Source: Tanytarsus gracilentus (Eukaryota > Arthropoda > Insecta > Diptera > Chironomidae). Taken from it: DNA of 64,000 nt. Made by a program: the position numbers and the translations under genes. This document shows positions 50,274 to 60,179 of the stretch, one piece after another. Under the pieces are notes generated by a model, which worked only from the letters and a program-made list of their open reading frames with translations, was not told the DNA's origin and did no database searches. The first letter of the stretch is position 1. Every line of letters begins with the position of its first letter. The stretch covers positions 124,001 through 188,000 of the forward strand of contig JAXRKN010000031.1 of the NCBI GenBank assembly GCA_038502055.1, given 5' to 3'.

Positions 50274-51051
50274 ATGTTTATTGGATGGAGCTTGGCAGTG
50301 TTTGTGCTCACAATCGGCAGTTCCTCGAGTAACATTTTAAATCATGGTCCATGCAATTTTTTGGACACAGTGAACATTACCGAAGGATATAAGGATGGCA
50401 GTGGTAAATTTCATTATCGTGGAATTGTCTTCGAGTTTGGCACTTATGGTGAATATAGTTACGTGATTAAAAATCTAACGGAAAAAGTATTGGTTGAGCC
50501 TCACATGCGAGGATGCATTTGTCAGTATAAGCCATGCATTCGAATATGCTGTCGAGGCAACGAGAAAATGTGCGTAAAAACGGACACGTTGATGAAAATT
50601 TCGCTGCCTGATGGCGACGAAAAAAATATTGATCTCAACACGAACGAATATGGTGTACTTGAGGGAAAGCCTTGCGTGGAAATGTACAAGCTTGAACCAG
50701 CAGACTACGACGATGATAAATGGGTGCTGCTTAAAGTGAGTAAAATATTTTCATCCCTTGAATTTTTACAAATTACTATTTGCCATCTGCTCAACAACAT
50801 GTTGATGGTGTCACAAATCTTTTTATTCGCTCTCACTTTTCTTAAAAATCCACGTCTTAATTAATCATTTTGCGTGAGTGAGAAAATAATTTTTATTTCT
50901 CCGGTTCACATTTGCTTATTTTCTTTTTCTCGATGTTTATTTTCTCATCAATATTTAAAAGAAAATTTTGCAAGAAATTATTTCGAGATCGGTCGATTGT
51001 TTATCAGTGGTTATGATTTTTGATTTTTTGTTTTTTTTTTTTTTAGGGGGG

Positions 51052-51084
<33 letters not shown>

Positions 51085-54000
51085 GTTGGAAAATTGTAAA
51101 AAAAAATAAAAAAAAAAAAAAAAAAAATGTAACAATGTCATAATTGAGAAATTTTTTCCCTAAGGCTTCCCTTTTGGCTTCTCCAAGGCTTTTTTGTTTA
51201 TCGCTTCCCCTGTTTTTCATTGATCTGTTACAAGTGGGTTACACGGCAACACCCACGTGTGGGTTTTGAAACATTTTTTGTTTATACTTTGGAGGAATGC
51301 TGGAAACATTAAAATTCCAACTCTTAAAAATATTATTTAAATGAATGAAGCTCAAGGATTTTTTTAACAAAAAAAATAATTTAAAAATTTGGCAACCACA
51401 TGACGGATGTCTGTCAATAAATTTCTCACAAATATTTTTCTCTAAAACTTTTTAATTAGTTGCATTAAAAATCATAATTGATTTCCGAAAGAACGATGAT
51501 GGATATGAGAAATTGCAAAGCGGATGAAATAATAAGAAAATAAACATTTTCCCTACCCACAAAAACAAATAAAACTCTGTGTGCATATATCTCGTGCTAA
51601 TAGCTGCATCATTATTTGAAAAATATCCGAAAGTAAATAAAATTTTCTTTGTATATTTCAGAATGGATCATTGGCGCTGGAAAACAATGAGAACACAATG
51701 CCAGGCACTGATGATTACTGCCTTGGTCAAAATGAATCTGAAGCCGGTGATTTAATAACAGAGGCAATGCTCTGCTATCATCCATCTATCGATCCTCGAT
51801 TAACACTTTATCCAATAGGTGAGAAGTGCTTCAATATTTAAATTTAAAAGTTTTCATCCCTTGCTGAATGAGATAAATATGTCATTTAAATAAGTCGAGC
51901 GTGCAATAAAGTAATTGCTTGCAAGTGATCCCTATTATGGCTTCTGTTATCGACCATTAAATGCGGTTTAACATGTCAAGTAAAACCGCGGAATTTGCAA
52001 TTATTGCATTTAATTCCACACATTAAATATGTGTGTGCAAATTGTTTACTGAACAACATCAAATGGCAATTTACTAAATTAATGAAAGCACCACCGATTA
52101 ATCTAATCCATTATCGATGTGCGATATTTGTTAACATGTCAATTGCATACGAAAAAAAATTGTGCGTTCTTATCATCGTCACTCTCTAAACCGCCATAAA
52201 TTTGTTCATATTGATTTTATATCGATTTTCGGATGAGCTTAATTGTATTGGCGACATGCTGTTAATTTTTGATAATGTGTTGAGGTTCCATTTCATAATC
52301 AGCAAGGATGTTTTGTAAATATTTTTTTAAGCCATCAAACATTTCCGAGGAAATTTGAACTTTCATGATAAATGTCACGTTGTCAAGTGTATGACATACT
52401 TTTTTTATTTGGATGATTAGGGATGGGTTGAATGGCAAAAGAAACAATTTTTAAAAATGTATTTCAAAAGTTATTTTAAGCTGCAAATTTTACTATCTCA
52501 AATTTGATTGCCAAAAAAAAAGTTTTACGACCTTTCATTTTCTTTTTTTTTTCAGGAATGCTTCTTTCAATTCCATTTCTTATCGCTACATTTTGTGTAT
52601 ACGGTGAGTAGTCGTTAACGTCCAATTTATTTTTATTGAACATCAACAAAATTATTTTTAATTGCTTTCAACTTAAAGTGAAGGATATAATTTGAAAATG
52701 CGTAATATTTTTTTTTCTAGCGTTCATTCCCGAGTTAAGAAATCTCCATGGAAAGTGCTTGATGTGCTACGTGTTTAGTCTTACGATTCTCTACCTCAGC
52801 TTATCAGCCGTTCAACTTGACCCTCAGTACATGAGAGTTGAGAGCTATTTGTGTATTTTCATTGGATATGCGATTTATCTGAGCGTTCTCCTCTGCTTCT
52901 TTTGGCTCAACGTGATGTGTTACGATATCTGGTCAACTTTTAAGTGAGTAAAATGTGCGACATTTAAATTTTAACCGTAATTTTTTTTTTACCACCTATT
53001 AGGGGTGGCGTCAGTCGAGGACGAGGGACTCAAAGCAAATTCCTTTTTTATTGTCTCTATGCGTTTGGATGTTCACTGGTGATCGCAGTGACAGTTTACA
53101 TAATCGACACTTTTAAAATATTTAGTGAAGATTTTTTACCCAATATCGGCTTCAAGCGGTGTTGGATGCAGGAAAAGCGCATGGTGGAGGCAATTTATGT
53201 CTACACACCTATCACAATAATCATGGTCGTAAACATTGTCCTTTACTCCATAACCGCATATCGCATTTGGAAAGTTCAGAAAGAGACGTCAGTCATTCGA
53301 AATGGAGACAGTCAAAAACACTCAAAAATAGAAGCGGACACTGACAGGTGCGTGATAAATTTAGCTTCATAAAACAGCCGTAAAATTTACTAATCATCCT
53401 TTAGATTCTTTCTTTATCTCAGATTGTTTATAATAATGGGTGCGACATGGTGCATGGAGTCAATTTCGTGGGTGTTCGAGAACAGCATAGTTTTCTACGT
53501 CAGCGATATTCTCAATTGCCTACAAGGTGTCATCATATTTTTCCTATTCGTTTGCAAGCCAAAAATTAAGAAGCTCATAGTGAGAAGGTAAATAATTATG
53601 AAAATTAATTTAATTTTTGGTGTATGCCGGTGGGGAGGAGGAATGATAAAAAAAATGATTTGTCGCTTTAAATTTGATTAAATTGCTTTGTGTGAAAATT
53701 TTCAAAATTAAGCCAAAATGTTAATTTTAGTGGATGGCATCCTGTGAAACAGCACGAAACACGTTTAACAACTGACACTCGTTTATGATACACAAAAGTG
53801 AATTTTTAGGTGTGTGAAAATTTTACAAATTAATTTTCTCGATTGTTAGTAAAGTATTTGAATTTTCCTCGATCTTTTTATTGACAATTGTTTTTCTCAT
53901 TCCCTCTCGAATAATTTTTCTGTTTCCTTTTCACTCCACTTTTATTCATCATCGCATTCCTCAAAATCCTTTAATCATGCTCACCCACAAAAATTCTCTT

Positions 54001-54570
54001 CTAGTTGCCTCCTCGCAATGCCATGGAATAGCAGCGAATCAAGTTAATTTTCTTTTATTTACCTCGCATATTTTGCTTGTCAAACAAAATAAAAAAAAGA
54101 TAGTTTTACCATACGGCGAAAACCGAAAAGATTAATTAGATACCTCTCGAAAAAGACCAAAAAAAAATTTAATTAAAAAAGTCGATCAAATAAACTTTAT
54201 GTAAACACATGGCTGTGTGTGCAAGGTAATTTTTGCTTTGTCTTCTATTCGGTGGTTTTTTTGGCAGATCATACAATAAAATGCTTAGAGACACATTATG
54301 ATTCTTATAATGAAATCTACTAAAGTTATTAGCACCCAATTTTCCTGCTAACAGCATGTTCTCGTCTGTTCTATCTGTAGATTTTTAAATTTATGATGTT
54401 GCTCATTTTTATTTCTTTACAGGTACAGATCAATTCGAAAGCTTCCGCCAATCACGTCGCAGAACACAAGCAGTACAAACAGAACTGAAACATCGAGGAT
54501 CTCAAACGATCCGGCTTCGGGTGGTACACATGTCCATTTAACACAATCGGAAAAGCCAATGTTAAAATAG
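50274..54570 (+). CDS. Methuselah-like G-protein-coupled receptor
   Basis: Insect secretin-like GPCR. Exons 50274-50735, 51662-51818, 52556-52603, 52721-52943, 53003-53347, 53405-53587 and 54423-54570 give 521 residues. A signal peptide (MFIGWSLAVFVLTIGSSSS) precedes a Cys-rich ectodomain of about 190 residues (GPCNFLDTVNITEG, then MRGCICQYKPCIRICC, ending EAMLCYHP), the Methuselah N-domain pattern. Seven membrane segments follow: MLLSIPFLIATFCVY, CLMCYVFSLTILYL, YLCIFIGYAIYLSVLL, LFYCLYAFGCSLVIAV, YTPITIIMVVNIVLYSI, LRLFIIMGATWCMESI, DILNCLQGVIIFFLFV. The cytoplasmic tail is Ser/Thr-rich. Introns 1 and 2 are long (926 and 737 nt) for this window. A second candidate last exon lies at 53731-53788. 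Ligand and the exact mth/mthl orthologue are unknown. Confidence 0.9.
51031..51127. repeat. Long oligo(T) / oligo(A) tract pair in GPCR intron 1
   Basis: T14, then a short G-rich spacer, T28 (51056-51083), a 13-14-base spacer, then an almost pure A tract to 51127. The T and A arms are complementary and could form a hairpin. Lengths in such tracts are prone to assembly error. Confidence 0.85.
53731..53788 (+). other. Alternative last exon of the Methuselah-like GPCR
   Basis: Directly preceded by TTAATTTTAG. Joined to exon 6 (ends 53587, phase 2) it reads on in frame for 19 codons, SGWHPVKQHETRLTTDTRL, then TGA at 53786. It would replace the 49-codon tail encoded by 54423-54570. Confidence 0.55.
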
Positions 54571-55061
54571 TCAAGGAAGACGAACAGTAAAAATTATTCA
54601 TTAGTCAATTCGTTTTTAAGAATGTTCACAAAAACTTAAATTTAACGGAAATACAAAAGTTAAATTTTTTAAATATTTTAATAACGGATTTTTGAAGCAT
54701 GTTTAAATCTCTCGCATGCATGCATAAATTTCCTAATTTCCTAACTAATTTTTGTGACTGCGTCAGAGAAAATTAAACAAGAAAGTAATTAACATATGCA
54801 CCTGTTATGTTGTGCTATGGAAGTTAGTATTAATCCTATAAAAAGCATACAAAGTGTATTTACTTTAAAGCAACTACGAGAAAATATTTTTAGAATTTAA
54901 TTGCTATGTTAAAGTGTGTCTGATACGTGTTTAAGTGGATCTTGCTGTCTATCATCGTGATGAATGAAAAATAAAAAATTTATTAAATGTTACCTTAAAA
55001 AAATTATGAATGCACATGGACTTTTTAAATCATTTTATTTGAATTCTTCTTCTAGAAATCT
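54571..55061. other. Convergent 3' region, GPCR / AIMP2
   Basis: AT-rich interval between the GPCR stop and the AIMP2 stop on the opposite strand. AATAAA-like motifs occur near 54970. Nothing else was seen. Confidence 0.4.
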
Positions 55062-56034
55062 TTAATATCGTGCAACAGATGAAATTTGATTCAACCATGA
55101 CGAGAGATTTGCTGGCAATTCCTTGATGTTTTCGGCAAAGAGCTTCTTTAAAATGCTACTGACTGCAATGTCGGATATGGAGAGCGAGTCAGAGTTGTTG
55201 TAGAATTGACTTTTGCCTAGTCTTTGACCAAGTTCCTTGACGAATTGCTTTCGCTCCTTATCGGCCTGAACTTTCGATAGCTCATAGCAAATGTCGAGAA
55301 TTTGATCATGCAAATTTGCAACATGATTATCAATCTCATAGTAAAATTCATTTGGACCGATGCGGTTGAGGAATCGAATGATGTTAATTTCACCGTAGAC
55401 AGGGATGAGTTTGCTAGGACTCGAGACCATTTGAGTTGTAGCAACGTCTTTCCAGATAATTGTGACTCTCAAGGTGACATATTGACGGCCATCACTAGCA
55501 ACAATTTTTTGAGTAAAGTCCTTGGCAGCTGCCGTCACTTCCGATTCGGGAATCGATGAATGAGTATAGACTTCAGCCTGCAATCTCAATCTTCCTTGCC
55601 ATAGATTCTTCAACGCCAAGAGACTATATGGGACGTTTTTAGGATGTACATTAATCACAATATCAGCAAGGTTGTTAGGATCAATTGGCTTCTTTTTGAT
55701 TTTCTGCTGAGATCCAGTTTTGGCTGCACTCTGAGCTTGTATCGGTTTCTGACATCCATTGAGATCACCACGCATCGACATCAATGTTTGCTTCAACTCA
55801 TCAAGCTTTTTAAGAATTCCCTTTTGTCTCTCCTCCAAAACTTCAATTTCAGATTTATTCTAAAAAAAAGTTCATCAAAAAAAATCCACATTTTTTTAGG
55901 AAAAATGCACTCACTGAGCTATTTTTAGACTCTTGCGTGTTATCGCCACTCCATTGATTAACCGGCTTCATCGTGTACATAGAATTTGGCAATTCAATGT
56001 TCTGATCAGTGAGAATTGGCTTTAAATTGTACAT
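55062..56034 (-). CDS. AIMP2: AIMP2 (p38/JTV1), scaffold of the multi-tRNA-synthetase complex
   Basis: Core scaffold that holds lysyl-tRNA synthetase and other enzymes in the cytosolic multisynthetase complex. Exons 56034-55915 and 55859-55062 give 305 residues (human 320). The N-terminal lysyl-tRNA-synthetase-binding tail has the family pattern (MYNLKPILTDQNIELPNSMY). A leucine-zipper-like coiled coil follows (EVLEERQKGILKKLDELKQ), then a thioredoxin-like half (ADIVINVHPKNVPYSLLALK, VTIIWKDVATTQM) and a glutathione-S-transferase-like C-terminal domain (GEINIIRFLNRIG, LGQRLGKSQF, LSISDIAVSSIL). The ATG at 56034 is the one that gives the conserved MYxLKP start. Confidence 0.94.
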
Positions 56035-56282
56035 TTTTATTAATTAATCTTATTGAAATTCTTCAAAACAACTCGCCGATATTGAATACGTCAAACTCGT
56101 CTAAAAAAAATTCAGGGATGTGCAAAAAACACGTTCGAGTTTGAAGGGTTTTATAATCTGCATGTTGATCAAAACAAAAACACATTAACAATATTTTAAA
56201 ATTAAATTTTCCCTCATCAAGTGAGTTCGATTAAGTTTTAAATTAATTATGCAACTATAGCTTATAATTTTTCATTGCAGTC
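56035..56282. other. Short divergent promoter, AIMP2 / mRpL14
   Basis: Only 248 bases separate the two start codons. The right quarter is an mRpL14 5' UTR intron (56221-56280, GTGAGT...TTGCAG), leaving about 190 bases for both promoters and 5' UTRs. No TATA box was identified. Confidence 0.5.
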
Positions 56283-56735
56283 ATGTGGAATTTATCAATA
56301 TTGTCACCATTAAAGACAATGTCGGCAAAACTATTTCATACAACTTCAATTTGCAATGAAGTTCGGCTTTTAACTCGATTGCGTGTTGTTGACAACAGTG
56401 AAATTGGCAAGAGAGCTATGATGGAAGGAAAACCGCCGAAAACGATTCACGTTTATAATATAAAGCGAGTCGGACTCATTGGCGATAAGGTTTTAGTGGC
56501 AATCAAGGGCGAAAAAAAGAAAGGAATTCTTGTTGGATTGAAACAACTTCAGAAAAGAAATGTTCCCAAGTTCGATACGAACAATGTGGTGCTAATAGAT
56601 GACAATGGCTCACCGCTAGGGACCAGAATTTTCGTGCCCATCCCGAATATCCTGAGAACCGTTTTGAAAGAGAAAACTCGATCGAAAGGCGCTGATTACA
56701 CGAAATTATTGGCAATAGCAAGTAGATTTGTATAA
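56283..56735 (+). CDS. mRpL14: Mitochondrial ribosomal protein L14 (uL14m)
   Basis: Component of the mitochondrial large ribosomal subunit at the subunit interface. A single coding exon for 150 residues (human 145). A basic, hydroxylated N-terminus with few acids (MWNLSILSPLKTMSAKLFHT) is a plausible mitochondrial presequence. The uL14 core follows: TRLRVVDNSEIGKRAMM, IHVYNIKRVGLIGDKVLVAI, GEKKKGILVGLK, FDTNNVVLIDDNGSPLGTRI, and the C-terminal YTKLLAIASRFV. The ATG at 56283 lies two bases after a splice acceptor, so the first 5' UTR exon is non-coding. AATAAA is at 56749. Confidence 0.95.
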   Translation: MWNLSILSPLKTMSAKLFHTTSICNEVRLLTRLRVVDNSEIGKRAMMEGKPPKTIHVYNIKRVGLIGDKVLVAIKGEKKKGILVGLKQLQKRNVPKFDTNNVVLIDDNGSPLGTRIFVPIPNILRTVLKEKTRSKGADYTKLLAIASRFV

Positions 56736-56748
56736 ATTTGATTTATAA

Positions 56749-56754
56749 AATAAA
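56749..56754 (+). terminator. Candidate poly(A) signal of mRpL14
   Basis: AATAAA 13 bases after the stop codon; the roadblock start codon follows only about 170 bases later. Confidence 0.45.
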
Positions 56755-56925
56755 TAATTAGAATTATATAGAAAAATGATCACAGGTTGTCATGTACGAT
56801 TTTATACGATTTCCACCTACAGTTTTGTTATTCGACGATTTTCACAAAAAAAAATTGTCAGAATTTTCGCAACTTTCAGATTTTCTAAATATTTAAATTA
56901 TTTTGAGTAATTTAGCCCGTCAACA

Positions 56926-57467
56926 ATGGTAATTAAGATAATTAAGAACATTGAGGTCATTATAATCTCAAAATATAATTAATTTTTTAGTCGCAAGAGG
57001 TTGAGGAAACTTTAAAAAGAATTCAACAGCACAAAGGTGTAGTGGGAACGATTGTCGTGAATAATGAAGGTAAATAGAGATTTCAAGCACATCCATAGTA
57101 ATTTCTTGTCCAGAATTATTGATCAAACTAGTAAAAAGATGTGTTTACATTCTTATGCATATGAGTCATACTTGATTCCTTTAAAGTATTTTTATTTATC
57201 CCGTTGCTTTGGCAATAAACTTTCAACAAATTTTAATAAATTCCATTAATTTCAGGAGTCGCAATTAAGAGCACACTCGATAACACATCGACCGTTCAAT
57301 ATGCTGGATTAATGGGTCAACTCGCAGATAAAGCACGTAGCGTTGTTCGAGATCTTGATCCATCAAATGACTTGACATTCCTTCGAATTCGCTCAAAAAA
57401 ACACGAGATAATGATAGCACCCGATAAAGACTTCATAATGATCGTCATCCAAAATCCAACTGATTAA
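56926..57467 (+). CDS. robl: Roadblock, dynein light chain (DYNLRB)
   Basis: Light chain of cytoplasmic dynein that binds intermediate chains. Exon 1 contributes only ATG (56926-56928), then exon 2 56991-57069 and exon 3 57256-57467, giving 97 residues, the exact length usual for the family. The whole roadblock/LC7 domain is present: ETLKRIQQHKGVVGTIVVNN, GVAIKSTLDNTSTVQYAGLM, LADKARSVVRDLDPSNDLTF, LRIRSKKHEIMIAPDKDFIM, and the terminal VIQNPTD. The AUG-only first exon is deduced from the family's MSQEVEETL start and the ATG|GTAATT donor 62 bases upstream of exon 2. Confidence 0.94.
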
Positions 57468-57503
57468 ACTAAAATTTATTTATTTGCTTCTTTCGTGCAT
57501 TGA

Positions 57504-57509
57504 AATAAA
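57504..57509 (+). terminator. Candidate poly(A) signal of roadblock
   Basis: AATAAA 37 bases after the roadblock stop codon, followed by only about 195 bases before the next start codon on the same strand. Confidence 0.45.
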
Positions 57510-57704
57510 ACACTAAGGCTTTTCACTAAAAAATAACTGAAAAGTGCAGCATGTTTGAATATTTCTTACAGCAAGTCTGTAGCTTTAAAACCCTCTCAAT
57601 TATTACTTTAAATTATTGTACTCTCGCTTTGATAAGCTTGTTGATTATCACTTTTGAGTGTTTTAAAGTGTTATTAGTAAGAGGTAGATTGTTGGCGAGA
57701 GAAG

Positions 57705-58819
57705 ATGAAAATTGTAGTTGTTGGAAGTGGAATTGTTGGACTCACGACAGCGCTTGAACTTCAAAAGGAGTACAGAAATGCTCAAATTTCTATTGTGGCT
57801 GATAAGTTCTACAAGGATACAGTTTCTTACGTAGCTGCCGGAATTTTTCGTCCTGGCACTTCCTTCTCGGGACCAACGGAAGAAATTACTAAGAAATGGG
57901 TCGTCGATTCGTATGAATACTGGGATAAAATTCGAAAAACATCAGAATCTGCTAAAGCTGGGATTGCTGAATTATCTGGCTACATTTTTTCCTCAATATC
58001 TCCAACCATTACTCGAGTATTTTTTTTCTATCTATCTATAATCTTATCAATCGTTAAAAAAGTATTTTTTTAGAACTCTTTAATTGAAGATGTTCTGCCT
58101 GTTTATCGTCACGCCACTCGCGAGGAGCTGAAAATTTGTCCTGGCAGTTGGAAATATGGAAGCTTTTTTACAACTCTCATTACAGAGGGTGCACTTCATC
58201 TGCCGTGGGCGTCACAAAAGTTCATCGAAAATGGCGGTCAAGTTTTTCATAAAAAAATTAACAATTTTGGAGAGCTTTATGGTAGCTACGACATTGTCGT
58301 CAATTGCACAGGCATGGCTGCAAAAGATCTTTGCAATGACCGACAGCTCGTTCCAATTCGTGGACAAGTTTTAAAAGTTGATGCGTCATGGATAAAAATG
58401 GCGTATTATGGAGATTATGATACCTACATAATTCCTGGATTTTCAGGCGTTACTTTGGGCGGTTGTAGAAATTTTGAGAGTTGGGATATGAATGAGAGTA
58501 AGTGGGATACGGATGCAATTAAAGCGCGATGCACATCATTAGTTCCCGGCTTAAGAACAACCAAAATTAAGGAGGTTAAAGTGGGCCTTCGACCTTATCG
58601 CGGAGTTTGCAGAGTTGAAAGTGAATTCTTGGATATTCCTAATCAAGGATTATTGAAAATGGTTCACAACTATGGACATGGAGGTGAGATAATTAAAAAT
58701 GAAAATTATTATTTAATTAAAAATGTATTTTAGGATATGGCGTTACAATGGCACCCGGAACAGCTCGTTATGCGACAAACATTGTGCGAGACCTCTGGAC
58801 TGGTTACAGTAAATTGTGA
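57705..58819 (+). CDS. DDO: D-aspartate oxidase (DAAO family), peroxisomal
   Basis: FAD enzyme that oxidatively deaminates acidic D-amino acids. Exons 57705-58016, 58074-58683 and 58734-58819 give 335 residues, the usual length. The N-terminal Rossmann motif is VVVGSGIVGLTTALEL; AAGIFRPG follows as in the family. The active-site region is near ARCTSLVPGL and VGLRPYRGVCRVE, which includes the substrate-binding Arg of the GLRPxR type. The C-terminal FAD-binding HNYGHGGYGVTMAPGTA is restored across the last intron. The protein ends in SKL, a canonical type 1 peroxisomal targeting signal. Assignment to D-aspartate rather than neutral D-amino acids is by overall family resemblance and is less certain than the fold. 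The exon 1 donor (CGA|GTATTT) is weak but gives the only frame-keeping join. Confidence 0.88.
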
Positions 58820-58829
58820 AGAGACTTTT

Positions 58830-58835
58830 AATAAA
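58830..58835 (+). terminator. Candidate poly(A) signal of D-aspartate oxidase
   Basis: AATAAA 11 bases after the stop codon. The MBF2-like start codon follows about 105 bases later on the same strand. Confidence 0.45.
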
Positions 58836-58940
58836 AATATCTTGTGCCATATGTTTCCAAAAAGTCAAATATTTGTTTTAAATTTTCTTATCACACATTT
58901 ACTTCATCTACCGTGTGTCAGTACTTGAATATCAATCGAG

Positions 58941-59327
58941 ATGTTCGCGTTAAGTCTTCAAAATTTTACTCAATATTTCATTGTTTTCTCCACTTTGATA
59001 TTTTCACTTAGTGCAACGGCAATATCGTGGGGGAATTTAAGTCAAGGGCAAGTTTTAGTGTTTGATCAATTTTTCCACGAGCATTCACTGCCGAAAGAGG
59101 ATTTTCTGAAGCCAAGAGATTTTTTCTTCTCAACACGCGGAATAACAATTAGTGCAATTCACGTTACTGATTTAACGGGTGATGAAGGCGGAACTGCTTT
59201 AGTGGAGCAGGGAGGTGTTGGGCATACCTATGTTAAAATTAAATTAATACCAAATGGACGAAAACTTTTACTCAATTTGGAAATTTTTGGATATCAAGAC
59301 GATCGATTTTTGCTAAAGAAAAAATAA
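58941..59327 (+). CDS. MBF2-family-like small secreted protein
   Basis: A single-exon gene for 128 residues. The N-terminus has a hydrophobic signal-peptide-like segment (YFIVFSTLIFSLSATAIS). The mature part has a domain resembling the insect MBF2 family (first described as a transcription cofactor, found widely as secreted haemolymph or salivary proteins): SQGQVLVFDQFF near the start, ITISAIHVTDLTGDEGGTA, then the characteristic GGVGHTYVKIKLIPNGRKLL and LNLEIFGY near the end. No cysteines occur in the mature part. It begins 121 bases after the D-aspartate oxidase stop codon. Function unknown. Confidence 0.72.
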   Translation: MFALSLQNFTQYFIVFSTLIFSLSATAISWGNLSQGQVLVFDQFFHEHSLPKEDFLKPRDFFFSTRGITISAIHVTDLTGDEGGTALVEQGGVGHTYVKIKLIPNGRKLLLNLEIFGYQDDRFLLKKK

Positions 59328-60179
59328 ATTATTATTTTTCTCACAAATTTATCTTTGTTGAGTGGCTTCCGAATCAATTTTTATTTTTTAACCATTTTGA
59401 TCTGTTTTACATATTATTTTTTCTTTTGCAGAATTATTTTTTAATTTAAATCAATTTTGTGTGTGCTTTTTTTATGATCAACATATTTTTTTGTCACAAA
59501 GATTTTTTTTTTGGTTTTTTTATGGTGATTATAATTGATTATTTGCAAACATTTAAGTGATTAATTTTTATTTATATCATTTTAAGCTTATTTATTTATA
59601 TTTTTCACACTCTCAAAGTCTCGAGCATCGTCGAGACTGATGGTATTTTTTAGATTATTTAAATTTAGTTTATATGGTTTTATCGGTCATCCACTTCAAT
59701 TTTAGATTTTATCAGATTTTGTTGAAATAAATCATAAAAAATAATTTTATATTATTTTTCATTTCGCAGGCACAGAGAATTTTCTTCATTTTTTAGACAC
59801 TCAGTTTTAAATGCATATTGTGGCAATTTTTCACTGGGTTTCCCTCTCATAGTCTCATATCAGCGCGGAAAAATTAGTTCCTTAATATATTTATACTTCT
59901 ATATTAATGCTTTGCATCATTATAATTTTTAAAACCTTATTTAATTATATTTTTTAAGGGGATTAGAGTTGAGGACTAAACATTTATGCCAATGTGTGTG
60001 GACACTTTTAAAATCTCAATCGATTGCTTCAGAACTTTTTATCCAACTTTTTTCTTATCACTTTTGGTGTGTCCACTTCTAGACGTTTAATTTAATTTTC
60101 TTTTATATGATTATAACATTTTCATTATGTTAATTTTTAAACTTTTCCAAACCGTAGATCAATTTTTTTTAATGAAATT
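59328..60179. other. Convergent 3' region, MBF2-like / KH gene
   Basis: T-rich interval of about 850 bases between converging genes. The right part is probably the KH-gene 3' UTR. No coding or RNA gene was seen. Confidence 0.4.

Noticed and set aside
54169..54357. Minus-strand frame in the GPCR last intron
   Set aside because: No start context or family match; AT-rich intronic sequence.
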